Counted from the stretch's first letter, positions 1-7,757 are shown. The stretch: DNA of 16,577 nt from Paludibacter sp. (GCA_009787075.1 WRGS01000220.1:1-16577); one strand, 5' to 3'. Made by a program: numbers and translations. Notes: generated by a model not told the origin, from the sequence alone.

Positions 1-360
1 CCGCGCGACACGACTCAATACACATCTTTTCTCAACAAAGCGATGAATTTGAGCTATCTTTATCAATTTGCTTTTAAATATACCGATGAAAATCGTAAAT
101 CAATGGCGCAATACAAATCGTGGCAAGAATTAAAAAAATATTTGGACAAACAGCCGCTTTTAATTCAATTTGCAAATTTTACCGCATCAAAAAATCTCAA
201 AGCATCTCCGAGTGAATTAAATATTTCTAAAAACTTAATAATAAATACTTTGCAGGCATATATTGTGCGTAATATGCTTGGCGACAGCGGTTTTTATCCT
301 GTTTTTTATTTAGACGACAAAGTTGTGAAAAAAGCAATTACGGAAATACAGAAGAAGTAA
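1..360 (+). CDS. C-terminal fragment of an S41-family processing peptidase (5' end outside window)
   Basis: The reading frame is open from the first base and ends in TAA at 358-360. The first Met at 43 is therefore probably internal and the gene is cut by the window edge. The visible 119 residues contain a 'YQFAFKYTDENR' segment, a long helical stretch, and a closing 'LQAYIVRNMLGDSGFYPVF' followed by a short tail. From memory this resembles the C-terminal helical region of Bacteroidota S41 (tail-specific/CtpA-like) peptidases, which lies after the protease domain. The catalytic Ser/Lys region and PDZ domain would lie upstream and cannot be seen, so the assignment rests on tail resemblance only. 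A complete, clearly different S41 peptidase is encoded at 12104-13774. The gene converges on the DUF4290 gene and shares a hairpin terminator with it. Confidence 0.68.
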   Translation, partial: PRDTTQYTSFLNKAMNLSYLYQFAFKYTDENRKSMAQYKSWQELKKYLDKQPLLIQFANFTASKNLKASPSELNISKNLIINTLQAYIVRNMLGDSGFYPVFYLDDKVVKKAITEIQKK

Positions 361-401
361 AAATTTAGAGTAATTTTTAAATTATAAACAATAAAATAAT
401 G

Positions 402-450
402 AAAAGAATAAACGCAAAAAATAGCAATTATTTCTTGCGTTTATTCTTTT
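402..450. terminator. Bidirectional hairpin terminator between convergent genes, overlapping DUF4290 coding end
   Basis: A perfect 16-bp inverted repeat has arms at 402-417 and 435-450. A 5-bp inner stem (419-423 with 429-433) continues it after one A/C mismatch, leaving a loop at 424-428. It lies between an S41-type gene ending at 360 (+) and the DUF4290 gene ending at 428 (-). Both outer flanks are A/T-rich, as expected for a terminator read in both directions. The right arm codes for the lysine-rich end of the DUF4290 protein, and the stop codon lies in the loop and inner stem. Confidence 0.75.
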
Positions 451-1015
451 TGCTGCTGCCGTAAAGAACATCGCGACTTTCAATAAGCTTTAAAAAATCT
501 TCCGAAATATCAATTCTGCCATACGACAATTCGCGCAAATCGTCAAAAATTTTACTGTCGTCAACAACTTCCTTATTCCATGTAAGGAAACATTTTTTCA
601 TCTGATTGGCAATGAGCAAAACAAGTTCGTTGCGTTCTTCGCCCAAAGGCATTTCGGCGGTTTTTTCTATCATCTCTTCGAGCGTGCGCCCATAATGCAT
701 ATAATGAATTTGGGAACTTTTATAAGGCACTTTATTGGGGCGAGTGTAAAGATTTTCCGCTCGCATAATTTCGTAAGGAAAATCAATATCCAACTTAAAA
801 TCAGACATTATCGCCACATGGTCCCAAAGTTTGTGTTTAAAATCATTGACATCGCGCAAATAAGGAAACAGATTGCCCATAATATTGATAATCGACATAA
901 CGCAACGCGTACGCTCCTGACGGTCAGGTATTTGCACCGCATATTCTATCATTTGCTGAATATTGCGCCCATATTCAGGCATTTTGAGTTTCTCTTGCAA
1001 AGTTGTATAATTCAT
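428..1015 (-). CDS. DUF4290 family protein
   Basis: This 195-residue protein has no signal peptide or membrane segment. I recognise it as a DUF4290 protein, a family restricted to Bacteroidota and without an established function. The N-terminal motif 'EYGRNIQQMIEYA' (residues 14-26) is characteristic. Residues 15-52 align without gaps to residues 108-145, sharing YGR, MIE, a Pro and ER at equivalent places, so the protein looks internally duplicated. The C-terminus is very basic (KKNKRKK) and is encoded inside a terminator hairpin. The gene is divergent from yicC across a 193-bp gap, with a TAnnTTTG promoter element about 50 bp upstream of its ATG. It was probably a cytoplasmic protein from its composition; no function is proposed. 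Confidence 0.88.
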   Translation of the reverse strand: MNYTTLQEKLKMPEYGRNIQQMIEYAVQIPDRQERTRCVMSIINIMGNLFPYLRDVNDFKHKLWDHVAIMSDFKLDIDFPYEIMRAENLYTRPNKVPYKSSQIHYMHYGRTLEEMIEKTAEMPLGEERNELVLLIANQMKKCFLTWNKEVVDDSKIFDDLRELSYGRIDISEDFLKLIESRDVLYGSSKKNKRKK

Positions 1016-1068
1016 ATTAATTTTCGATTTTTAATTATTTTTTTTGTTTCAATTAATTTTTACGACTA

Positions 1069-1076
1069 CAAAGGTA
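1069..1076 (-). promoter_or_regulatory. Candidate -7 element (TACCTTTG) for the DUF4290 gene
   Basis: Read on the minus strand, this is a TAnnTTTG match. Transcription would start near 1063, giving a leader of about 50 nt before the ATG at 1015. No TTTG -33 element lies at the usual 19-21 bp distance. The rest of the 1016-1208 gap is AT-rich, with one further -7 element facing yicC. Confidence 0.5.
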
Positions 1077-1134
1077 CGAATAATTATTTATTTAATACCG
1101 TAAAATTTTTATTCGCAAACAGAATTATTTTTAC

Positions 1135-1142
1135 TATCTTTG
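1135..1142 (+). promoter_or_regulatory. Candidate -7 element (TATCTTTG) for the yicC-nadD operon
   Basis: TATCTTTG followed by C matches the Bacteroidota -7 consensus TAnnTTTG. Transcription would start near 1148, about 60 nt before the yicC ATG. A good -33 TTTG is not evident. It faces away from the DUF4290 promoter in the same divergent gap. Confidence 0.5.
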
Positions 1143-1208
1143 CAAAAAAGTTGCATTCGTTGTTGAAACTGCTTGTTTTTAATATAAATCGTTAATTTAC
1201 AGTATAAT

Positions 1209-2081
1209 ATGATTCAATCGATGACGGGTTTTGGGAAGGCGGGCGGCGAGTTCTCAAACAAAAAAATTACCATAGAAATTAAGTCGCTCAACGGAAAGCA
1301 GGCAGATATAACAGCCAAAATATCAGGAATTTATAAGGAAAAAGAACTTGAAATTCGCAACGAAGTTGCTCAGCGGCTTGAACGAGGAAAAATTGAAATT
1401 ACGCTTTCGGTGGAAAGTTCCGAGCGCGATTATCCGAATTTGCTTAATAAAGGTTTAGTAAAGGCGTATATTACTCAAATTCAAGAACTTGCAAACGAAA
1501 TGCAAATATCTTTGCCAAATGTACTTGAAACAATTTTGCGCCTGCCCGATGCTCTGAAAACCGATAATGTAGAACTTGTGCCGCAAGATTGGGCTGCTAT
1601 TCGTCAGATTTTAAATAACGCGCTTGATATTTTGCAGGAATTCAGGCAGCAGGAAGGAAAAATGCTTGATAAATTTTTTCGTCTGAAAATCAGCAATATA
1701 GCCGCATTGCTCGAACAAATTCCGCAATACGAACAGCAACGAATTGAGAAAGTACGCGAACGCATTATTACCGAACTTACAACTCTTTGTAAATCAGTTG
1801 ATTTTGATAAAAACCGATTTGAACATGAAATGATTTTTTATATTGAAAAACTTGACATTAGCGAGGAAAAATCGCGTTTGAGCAATCATTTGAAATATTT
1901 TACAGAAACATTGGACGAAAAAATTTCGCAGGGTAAAAAACTTGGTTTTATTTTGCAGGAAATCGGGCGCGAAATTAATACGCTCGGCTCAAAGGCAAAT
2001 CACAGCGAAATGCAAAAAATTGTTGTGATGATGAAAGACGAATTAGAACAAATTAAAGAACAGATACTCAATGTTTTATGA
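1209..2081 (+). CDS. yicC: YicC/YloC family endoribonuclease
   Basis: The 290-residue product opens with the family hallmark 'MIQSMTGFGKA' and ends with the conserved C-terminal DUF1732-type region (about residues 205-290), which includes 'LGFILQEIGREINTLGSKA'. This matches the usual two-part YicC architecture and length of about 290. Family members are cytoplasmic endoribonucleases; E. coli YicC and B. subtilis YloC have been linked to RNA turnover. The ATG at 1209 is the natural start because the MTGFG motif follows within four codons. The stop codon overlaps the start of nadD (ATGA, 2078-2081), so the two are almost certainly co-transcribed and translationally coupled. The guanylate kinase gene often found next in this phylum is not present here. 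Confidence 0.96.
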   Translation: MIQSMTGFGKAGGEFSNKKITIEIKSLNGKQADITAKISGIYKEKELEIRNEVAQRLERGKIEITLSVESSERDYPNLLNKGLVKAYITQIQELANEMQISLPNVLETILRLPDALKTDNVELVPQDWAAIRQILNNALDILQEFRQQEGKMLDKFFRLKISNIAALLEQIPQYEQQRIEKVRERIITELTTLCKSVDFDKNRFEHEMIFYIEKLDISEEKSRLSNHLKYFTETLDEKISQGKKLGFILQEIGREINTLGSKANHSEMQKIVVMMKDELEQIKEQILNVL

Positions 2082-2662
2082 CGAAAACTGCTCTTTATTT
2101 CGGTTCGTTCAATCCGATTCACAATGGACATTTAGGATTGGCTAATTATTTGATAAACAATAATTTATCCGATGAAGTTTGGTTTGTCGTTTCGCCGCGC
2201 AATCCGCTGAAAAACGAGCAGGAACTTATTGACGAACATTTGCGAATTGATATGGCACGTTTGGCAATTGACGGCAATAATTGTTTGCAAACATCTGATA
2301 TTGAGTTTGATATGCCAAAACCGTCTTTTACAGTTGATACTCTGAAAAAATTGCAGCAAAAATTTCCTGATGTTAATTTTTCATTGTTAATCGGCAGCGA
2401 CAATGCACTTGTTTTTGACAAATGGAAAGATTTTAAAGCGATATTGCAAATGGTAGAAATTTTAGTTTATCCGCGTGAGAATTTTGATTTTAAGCAAGTT
2501 AAAGAAAATTTTCCACAAATGAAATATCTTGAATTTGCCCCGCAATATAAAATTTCATCAACGCAAATTCGTAATGAAATAAAAAAACATCATTTTGCTT
2601 TAGCAAACAAATGGCTGCATCCAAAAGTGTTGAATTATATTAAATGTAAAAATATTTACTAA
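2078..2662 (+). CDS. nadD: Nicotinate-nucleotide adenylyltransferase NadD
   Basis: NadD transfers AMP from ATP to nicotinate mononucleotide, giving deamido-NAD, the step before NAD synthetase. The 194-residue product has the nucleotidyltransferase motif 'GSFNPIHNGH' (residues 9-18), the family-typical 'PSFTVDTL' (82-89), 'LLIGSDN' (103-109) and the ISSTxIR motif as 'ISSTQIR' (159-165). The length is normal for NadD. The start codon overlaps the yicC stop by 4 bp, which argues for translational coupling and makes this start secure. The glutamine-hydrolysing NAD+ synthetase that would use its product is partly visible at the far end of the window (16138-16577), although the two are not in one operon. 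Confidence 0.96.
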   Translation: MTKTALYFGSFNPIHNGHLGLANYLINNNLSDEVWFVVSPRNPLKNEQELIDEHLRIDMARLAIDGNNCLQTSDIEFDMPKPSFTVDTLKKLQQKFPDVNFSLLIGSDNALVFDKWKDFKAILQMVEILVYPRENFDFKQVKENFPQMKYLEFAPQYKISSTQIRNEIKKHHFALANKWLHPKVLNYIKCKNIY

Positions 2663-2713
2663 AAATTTACCTTTTTTTATAAAAAAAGCATCTCATTTGA
2701 AAAAATTTTATGT

Positions 2714-2721
2714 ACTTTTGC
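2714..2721 (+). promoter_or_regulatory. Candidate -7 element (TACTTTTG) for the rluB-like gene
   Basis: TACTTTTGC lies in the 107-bp gap after nadD and matches TAnnTTTG. Transcription would start near 2727, about 43 nt before the ATG at 2770. The nearest upstream TTTG (2696-2699) is 14 bp away, closer than the usual 19-21, so the -33 element is uncertain. Confidence 0.5.
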
Positions 2722-2769
2722 AGTCCGAAAAAGAAAACTATAAATCAGTATAAATAATAAATCAAAAAA

Positions 2770-4122
2770 ATGAACACAGAAAGCAATCACAACTCCGCTC
2801 AAGAAAATCAGAACGGACTTTCTTACAATCAGAACTCTGATTATCGCCGCGAAGGCAATAATCAGTATCAAAGGCGCAGCAATTATAATCAAACAAGAGA
2901 CAATTATCAGCCGCGAAGCAATTACAATCAGGCGAGAGGCAATTCTTCTCAACCTCGTCGTAATTTTAATGACAATGGAGAAGGGTATGCACCGCGTAGA
3001 AACTACAATAATCCGCAACGCAATTTGCCCGAAGATTATGGCAACAGATGGGAAGAAAACCGCGATGGCAACAGTAACAATCAATGGCGCAACAGCAATA
3101 ATAATTACAATAATCGTCAATCGCAGTCGCGCCCGCGTTTTAATTCAAATCGTCCGCAGCAACAAAACTATTCGCAACGTCCGAACAGTTTTCAGCCAAA
3201 TAATTTTCAACCGCGCCAAAATTTTGGCAACAGAGATGATAACGCAAATTCAAATGCGAATTACACAGAAACACGTTTTGGTAATACAGGAGGCGGAGGC
3301 GCAGTACGGTTTCGCAAACCCTACCGTAAAACAGCCGACTATGACCCTAATGCAAAATACAGCCGCAAAAAACAAATTGAGTTTCAGCAGGAATATTTTG
3401 ACCCGACAAAACCTGTTCGGTTGAATAAATATTTGGCAAATACGGGAATTTGTTCGCGCCGCGAAGCCGACGAATATATTCAGGCAGGCGTTATAAGTGT
3501 CAATGGCGATGTTGTTACCGCTTTGGGAACAAAAATTATGCCTACCGACAGCGTCAAATTCCACGACCAATCTGTTCAATCAGAGCGTAAAGTTTATATT
3601 TTGCTCAACAAACCAAAAGATTGCGTAACAACAACCGAAGACCCTAACGCAAAGAAAAATGTTATGGATATCGTCCGCAATTCTTGCAGCGAGCGAATTT
3701 ATCCTGTCGGACGGCTCGACCGCAACACAACAGGCGTTCTTTTGCTCACAAACGACGGCGACCTTGCTTCAAAACTTGCACACCCAAAATTTGACAAAAA
3801 GAAAGTGTATCAGGTTACGCTTAATAAACCTTTACTTCCAGAAGATTTTCGTACGATTATGCTTGGAGTAGAACTCGAAGATGGAACGATTGCAGCAGAT
3901 GCGCTCGAATATGCAAATATTGAAGATAAAACAATTATCGGAATAGAAATTCATTCGGGTAAAAACCGCATCGTTAGGCGCATTTTTGAAAAATTGGATT
4001 ACAAGGTTAAACGTTTAGACCGCGTAATGTTCGCCGGACTGACAAAGAAAAATCTTCCGCGTGGAAAATATCGTTTCCTAAGTGAGCAGGAAATTGCTTT
4101 TCTTAAAATGGGAAATTTTTAA
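2770..4122 (+). CDS. rluB: RluB-like rRNA pseudouridine synthase with long Asn/Gln/Arg-rich N-terminal extension
   Basis: The enzyme is predicted to convert a uridine of 23S rRNA to pseudouridine. Of 450 residues, the C-terminal part is a standard RsuA/RluB-type enzyme. An S4 RNA-binding domain starts at about residue 214 ('VRLNKYLANTGICSRREAD'). The catalytic domain runs from about 274 and contains 'PVGRLDRNTTG', whose Asp317 is the expected nucleophile. 'SGKNRIVRRIFEKL' near the end is also family-typical. The first ~210 residues are low-complexity, dominated by Asn, Gln, Arg, Ser and Tyr, with a repeated RSNYNQ(T/A)R(D/G)N unit at 36-45 and 49-58; this region is predicted to be disordered. 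Similar heads occur in other Bacteroidota RluB proteins. Exact target specificity (RluB versus RluE/RluF/RsuA) cannot be fixed from sequence alone. Confidence 0.92.
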   Translation: MNTESNHNSAQENQNGLSYNQNSDYRREGNNQYQRRSNYNQTRDNYQPRSNYNQARGNSSQPRRNFNDNGEGYAPRRNYNNPQRNLPEDYGNRWEENRDGNSNNQWRNSNNNYNNRQSQSRPRFNSNRPQQQNYSQRPNSFQPNNFQPRQNFGNRDDNANSNANYTETRFGNTGGGGAVRFRKPYRKTADYDPNAKYSRKKQIEFQQEYFDPTKPVRLNKYLANTGICSRREADEYIQAGVISVNGDVVTALGTKIMPTDSVKFHDQSVQSERKVYILLNKPKDCVTTTEDPNAKKNVMDIVRNSCSERIYPVGRLDRNTTGVLLLTNDGDLASKLAHPKFDKKKVYQVTLNKPLLPEDFRTIMLGVELEDGTIAADALEYANIEDKTIIGIEIHSGKNRIVRRIFEKLDYKVKRLDRVMFAGLTKKNLPRGKYRFLSEQEIAFLKMGNF

Positions 4123-4169
4123 CGGTAATAAATCAAATAAATTATAACTTAATCTAACTCTTAATAATG

Positions 4170-4203
4170 CAAAAAAACCTTTGAAATTTCAAAGGTTTTT
4201 TTG
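4170..4203. terminator. Bidirectional terminator, 34-bp perfect palindrome
   Basis: Positions 4170-4203 form a perfect palindrome. Each 17-base half contains seven A (or T), the CC/GG pair and a TTTG/CAAA step. It therefore presents a stem followed by a T-run on both strands. It lies 47 bp after the rluB-like stop (4122) and 36 bp after the gldN stop (4239), so it can end both converging transcripts. Confidence 0.9.
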
Positions 4204-4238
4204 TTTTGAGTTTTATTATTCCCAAAAATTAATTCTAT

Positions 4239-5159
4239 TTAATAATCCCACATATCCATTTCAAAATTGAGCAATTCGGTTTGAATGCGGTTTTGTTCGC
4301 TTTTGATATAATTTGTAAATTGGGTTGTATCGGCAATTATAGTTCCGTAATCAAGCAACATACGGTTGTACATATTAGAATCGCCTAAAAGATATGTGCC
4401 GTAAAGATTTTGCACAAAGAAATCGTCAAAACTAAGACGCTGAGTATCATTCTTTTTGGGAATAACAAATTGCTTAATCATAAACGGACGCAGGTCATCG
4501 TAGGCAAACCAGCAAAGAATTGAATTTTGGAAATAACGCATCGAATTATTTGCTTCTAAATTATCAGGGTGTAAAGCATAAAGTGGCGCAATAGCCATAA
4601 TTTTGCTGTACATACGCGAATAATGCTTATCGAAAAAATAAATTTCCTGTATCAAAAACTTTACCTGATTGTGCACATAGCGTTGATACTGTTCGTCGCT
4701 TATTGTTGCTTCGTTGGTAACAGGATTAACCTGAATTAAATTATCTTCACGATATTCATCATAAGCAAAAACTTGCGAAAGGTCTTCGCCTGTGAGTTGC
4801 GTATCCCACATCGGTTTGATTTCACGCGGATTGCGGGCATAAACAGGCACACCCTGAGTTATTGCGTTGAGCATCAGGCGGAACAAACTTACATACTCGT
4901 CATTGGGGCGGGTAGGGAAATACAACTGATAATTCTGCTTATCGCGCATATCAATTATTTTATACACAACGCGCGACCACGCCACATCGTCTGCACGATG
5001 ATATACTGTTGCAATGGTATCAGCCATCGCATCCATTTCGAGTGTTTGAATACGCACCGTTCCTTTCTCGTCGAAAAACGGTAATTCTTTCGTTTGTGCA
5101 CTTACAATTCCAATTGCGCCAAGCGAAATTAACATTAATGAAACAACTACTTTTTTCAT
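4239..5159 (-). CDS. gldN: T9SS ring component GldN/PorN
   Basis: GldN is a periplasmic protein that, with the lipoprotein GldK, builds the large ring beneath the outer membrane in the type IX secretion system. The 306-residue product begins with a signal peptide (positive MKK, hydrophobic core, predicted cleavage after 'IVSA' near residue 21). The mature part begins 'QTKELPFFDEKG' and includes 'DDVAWSRVVYKIIDMRDKQN', a region I recognise as typical of GldN. Length is similar to Flavobacterium GldN. It is the last gene of the porP-gldK-gldL-gldM-gldN run, 48 bp after gldM, and is followed by a strong palindromic terminator. No second copy (gldO) lies beside it. Identity is supported by both sequence and gene order. 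Confidence 0.94.
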   Translation of the reverse strand: MKKVVVSLMLISLGAIGIVSAQTKELPFFDEKGTVRIQTLEMDAMADTIATVYHRADDVAWSRVVYKIIDMRDKQNYQLYFPTRPNDEYVSLFRLMLNAITQGVPVYARNPREIKPMWDTQLTGEDLSQVFAYDEYREDNLIQVNPVTNEATISDEQYQRYVHNQVKFLIQEIYFFDKHYSRMYSKIMAIAPLYALHPDNLEANNSMRYFQNSILCWFAYDDLRPFMIKQFVIPKKNDTQRLSFDDFFVQNLYGTYLLGDSNMYNRMLLDYGTIIADTTQFTNYIKSEQNRIQTELLNFEMDMWDY

Positions 5160-5207
5160 ATCGTTACTAATTTATTCTAATTTTAAAATATAATAAATCC
5201 TATTTTT

Positions 5208-6764
5208 TTATAATTCTATTGCCACAGTAGGCAACAAACGTACTCTTCCATCAGGACCAACAGCCTTAATATCTGTAAAAACAACGCTTTCTCCTCCTTC
5301 CATTTTATCAATAATAGCAAGTTGTGCGCTTGTAAGTGCAGAACCGCTTGAATTACTTGACCCAAAAACTGTTACCATTCTGAAACCTGTTACATTGAAA
5401 TTGGCTTTTACCAATTCATCTTCGCCATAGTCGGCAATAATTGCAGGATTATTTTTAAGTTCCAATTTTCTGAGTTTCCCCTGCGACTTTTGCCGAACAA
5501 TGCCACCAGCATCAGTATAACGCAGAAACGACCTTGGGTCTGGCAGATATTTTACGCGAAAACTTTTGCTTCCCATATTTGTAACTTTACCTTCAATATT
5601 TGCCGAAACAGAAATTCCAATCTCGCCATCGCGGTTTGCTCTGATATTATAACGTCCTTCTCCTGTTTTTGTTGCGCTACCACCATCAACAGATACAGAA
5701 ACCGCACTTGATGGCACACCCGGAACAGAAATTTCAAATTTATTGTCAATACCACGATAAACTACATTCAAATCAACATTGGAAACTGTTGCCGAAGGCG
5801 TTCCTACTGTAAATGACTGTTTGAAAGGATAAGTGATTGCTTGTCCGTTTCGCATCATCTCAATATAACCGGAATAATTATTTTCGCCTGTTGTGCTTCC
5901 TATCGCCTCATAAATACCATTTTCACCAATTTGACGTCCATTTACAAAATATTTTGGCTTCAAAGTAGAATCGACAGCCGAAAGTACAATTTGTGCCGTG
6001 TATCTTCCGCCTTGAAGAACATAACTACTCGAAACAGGCAGTGCGTAAGCTACAATTTTATTTACACGAAAATCGCCCTGATCGGTTTGTGATTTCAAAT
6101 AACTTACAACCTCTGCTTCGGCAGTGCGTACATCACTTTGATATTTTGTCAGCAAAGTTGTAACCGCCACCGCAGGCATAAACTCAAACATTGCTACTTC
6201 CCAATCAACTTCATTACCAGAGTGCAAGGATTTTATTTTCCCAGTATTGAAAATTGCATCATAAGATGCTGATTTTGATGGATTAAGAGAATCGAGCATC
6301 TCTCTGAAATCACTGATTTGCTTTCTTAATAACTTCCCTTTGCCATTAGAACTTTCACCGTTTAATTCTGCGTATCTTGCTGCTGCATCAAGGTTTTCAC
6401 GGTTTTCAATATGTATAGCATTAGGGTCGGCTTTTTTACCATCGGCAATTTTTACAATTCCTACTTTAAATTCCTGTAATGTATTATACAATGAATTTGC
6501 CTGCTGCCGAACAATGTTTGCTTTGTTTAACCATGCTTCTGTTTTCTTTGGATTTTGTTTGTATAACGCATCAAAATCGAGATATAAAGACTCTACTCTG
6601 GCATTGGCTGAACTGATTGTGGATTGCAAACTTGCGTCCGTTATCGTAAAGCCATTGAGAACTTCGTTTGACACATTCAGCGCCAACATAGCCGTCAGCA
6701 CCAAATACATCATACCTATCATTTTTTGCCTCGGGGTTTCGGGGCAATTCTTTGTTCCACCCAT
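5208..6764 (-). CDS. gldM: T9SS inner-membrane motor protein GldM/PorM
   Basis: GldM pairs with GldL in the inner membrane to form the proton-driven motor of T9SS; its large periplasmic part spans towards the GldK/GldN ring. The 518-residue product has the conserved N-terminal segment 'TPRQKMIGMMYLVLTAMLAL' followed by 'NVSNEVLNGF', comprising one transmembrane helix at about residues 15-33. The remaining ~480 residues are periplasmic, beginning with a helical region and continuing as Gly/Ser/Val-rich beta domains, as in known PorM/GldM structures. Length is near the family norm of just over 510. The start is set by the short basic head before the membrane helix. gldL ends 39 bp upstream and gldN follows after 48 bp. 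Confidence 0.96.
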   Translation of the reverse strand: MGGTKNCPETPRQKMIGMMYLVLTAMLALNVSNEVLNGFTITDASLQSTISSANARVESLYLDFDALYKQNPKKTEAWLNKANIVRQQANSLYNTLQEFKVGIVKIADGKKADPNAIHIENRENLDAAARYAELNGESSNGKGKLLRKQISDFREMLDSLNPSKSASYDAIFNTGKIKSLHSGNEVDWEVAMFEFMPAVAVTTLLTKYQSDVRTAEAEVVSYLKSQTDQGDFRVNKIVAYALPVSSSYVLQGGRYTAQIVLSAVDSTLKPKYFVNGRQIGENGIYEAIGSTTGENNYSGYIEMMRNGQAITYPFKQSFTVGTPSATVSNVDLNVVYRGIDNKFEISVPGVPSSAVSVSVDGGSATKTGEGRYNIRANRDGEIGISVSANIEGKVTNMGSKSFRVKYLPDPRSFLRYTDAGGIVRQKSQGKLRKLELKNNPAIIADYGEDELVKANFNVTGFRMVTVFGSSNSSGSALTSAQLAIIDKMEGGESVVFTDIKAVGPDGRVRLLPTVAIEL

Positions 6765-6803
6765 AAATTTATTTTTATAAAATTAAAATTTATAAACTAA
6801 AAA

Positions 6804-7757
6804 TTACGAAAGAGCATTAAGCATATTGCCATATACATTATTAAGATCGGCAACCTGTTTTGCCAGCAATGCTGTACCTTGTTTGTATTTTTCGGTATCT
6901 TTTGCGAGCGATTCGCTTGCAGCAGTCGATTTTTGAACATTGGCAAGAATTACCTCCATTTCTTTTGAAACGGCATTAACACGGTCAGTCTGATTGTTCA
7001 ATGCATCGGTTTGCGTCTGCGCATTTTTCAAATGAACTTCATAAACAGCATTAATTGACGCGAGGTTTTTGTTAATACCGTCAATTTTATCCTGATACAG
7101 TTTTGTGTTCTGACCAATATCGCTCATTTGCCTACCCAAATTATCAACTTCTTTACCTAAATTATCAACATCTTTACCTGCATTTTCGTAACTGTTAGAC
7201 AATTTTTGCGTTGCCGTATTAAGCGTATTTTGCATCACAACATATTCGTTTGCTGCTTTGGAAGCAATTTCTACACTTTGGGCAAAGTTACCTGTATTTT
7301 TAACAGATTCGCCAATTACTGTTAGTTGTTTGGCTGTTGCCGAAAGGTTTTTAATACCGTCAGTAAGTTTGAGAACTTCATCATCGCTGATGGTTTCAGA
7401 ATAATTCAAACTAACAGAACGTCCGCTGCCTTCGTGCAATGCACCTGCAACGCCGCCGCCAATAACGCCTGCCGCTCCGCCTGCTAACTGCGAAACAGGT
7501 TTGCCTGTTTTAAAATCGAAAATCCTGTCCCACGCATAGGACTTGAAAGGACGTTCCAATGCACTCAAAGCGAACAAAAACGCTTCTGTAAACATACCTA
7601 TACTTAAAATATAAGAAGCAAAGGGCCAGTGCAAAATTTTAAACAACGCACCAATAATTACAACCGCTGCACCTAAACTATACACAACCTGAACTGCGTG
7701 CAAAATTTTGGGTTGATTATACCATTCATTAAATCCGCCTTTTTTTGTTTCAGACAT
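6804..7757 (-). CDS. gldL: T9SS inner-membrane motor protein GldL/PorL, long form
   Basis: GldL forms the membrane pentamer that conducts protons around the GldM helices. Two membrane helices are visible, at about residues 20-40 and 47-68. The conserved 'KILHWPF' connects them, and 'GMFTEAFLF' carries Glu58 within the second helix, the position corresponding to the glutamate reported as essential for motor function in GldL/PorL. After residue ~75 the protein is soluble: a Gly/Ala-rich linker, then a long coiled coil with heptads, including two near-identical copies of VDNLGKE. At 317 residues it resembles long Porphyromonas PorL rather than the shorter Flavobacterium GldL (about 215). It lies 48 bp after gldK and 39 bp before gldM. 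Confidence 0.95.
   Translation of the reverse strand: MSETKKGGFNEWYNQPKILHAVQVVYSLGAAVVIIGALFKILHWPFASYILSIGMFTEAFLFALSALERPFKSYAWDRIFDFKTGKPVSQLAGGAAGVIGGGVAGALHEGSGRSVSLNYSETISDDEVLKLTDGIKNLSATAKQLTVIGESVKNTGNFAQSVEIASKAANEYVVMQNTLNTATQKLSNSYENAGKDVDNLGKEVDNLGRQMSDIGQNTKLYQDKIDGINKNLASINAVYEVHLKNAQTQTDALNNQTDRVNAVSKEMEVILANVQKSTAASESLAKDTEKYKQGTALLAKQVADLNNVYGNMLNALS
7135..7176. repeat. Two-copy 21-bp tandem repeat inside gldL
   Basis: Copies at 7135-7155 and 7156-7176 differ at only two of 21 bases. Each encodes one heptad of the GldL coiled coil (DNLGKEV/DNLGKDV-like). The exact heptad length keeps the coiled-coil register. Confidence 0.85.

Noticed and set aside
695..1195. Open frame of 166 codons on the plus strand
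   Set aside because: It runs antisense to the DUF4290 gene and across the promoter gap, and its translation is a low-quality Ile/Phe/His-rich string. The opposite frame is a recognised family.
2677..3120. Minus-strand frame of 147 codons with a strongly hydrophobic, membrane-like translation
   Set aside because: It is the antisense of the Asn/Gln-rich head of the rluB-like gene. Asn codons read backwards give Ile and Val, which creates the false membrane protein.
6340..6780. Plus-strand frame of 146 codons opposite gldM
   Set aside because: It is antisense to the conserved N-terminal half of gldM, shows no recognisable domain and has no promoter.
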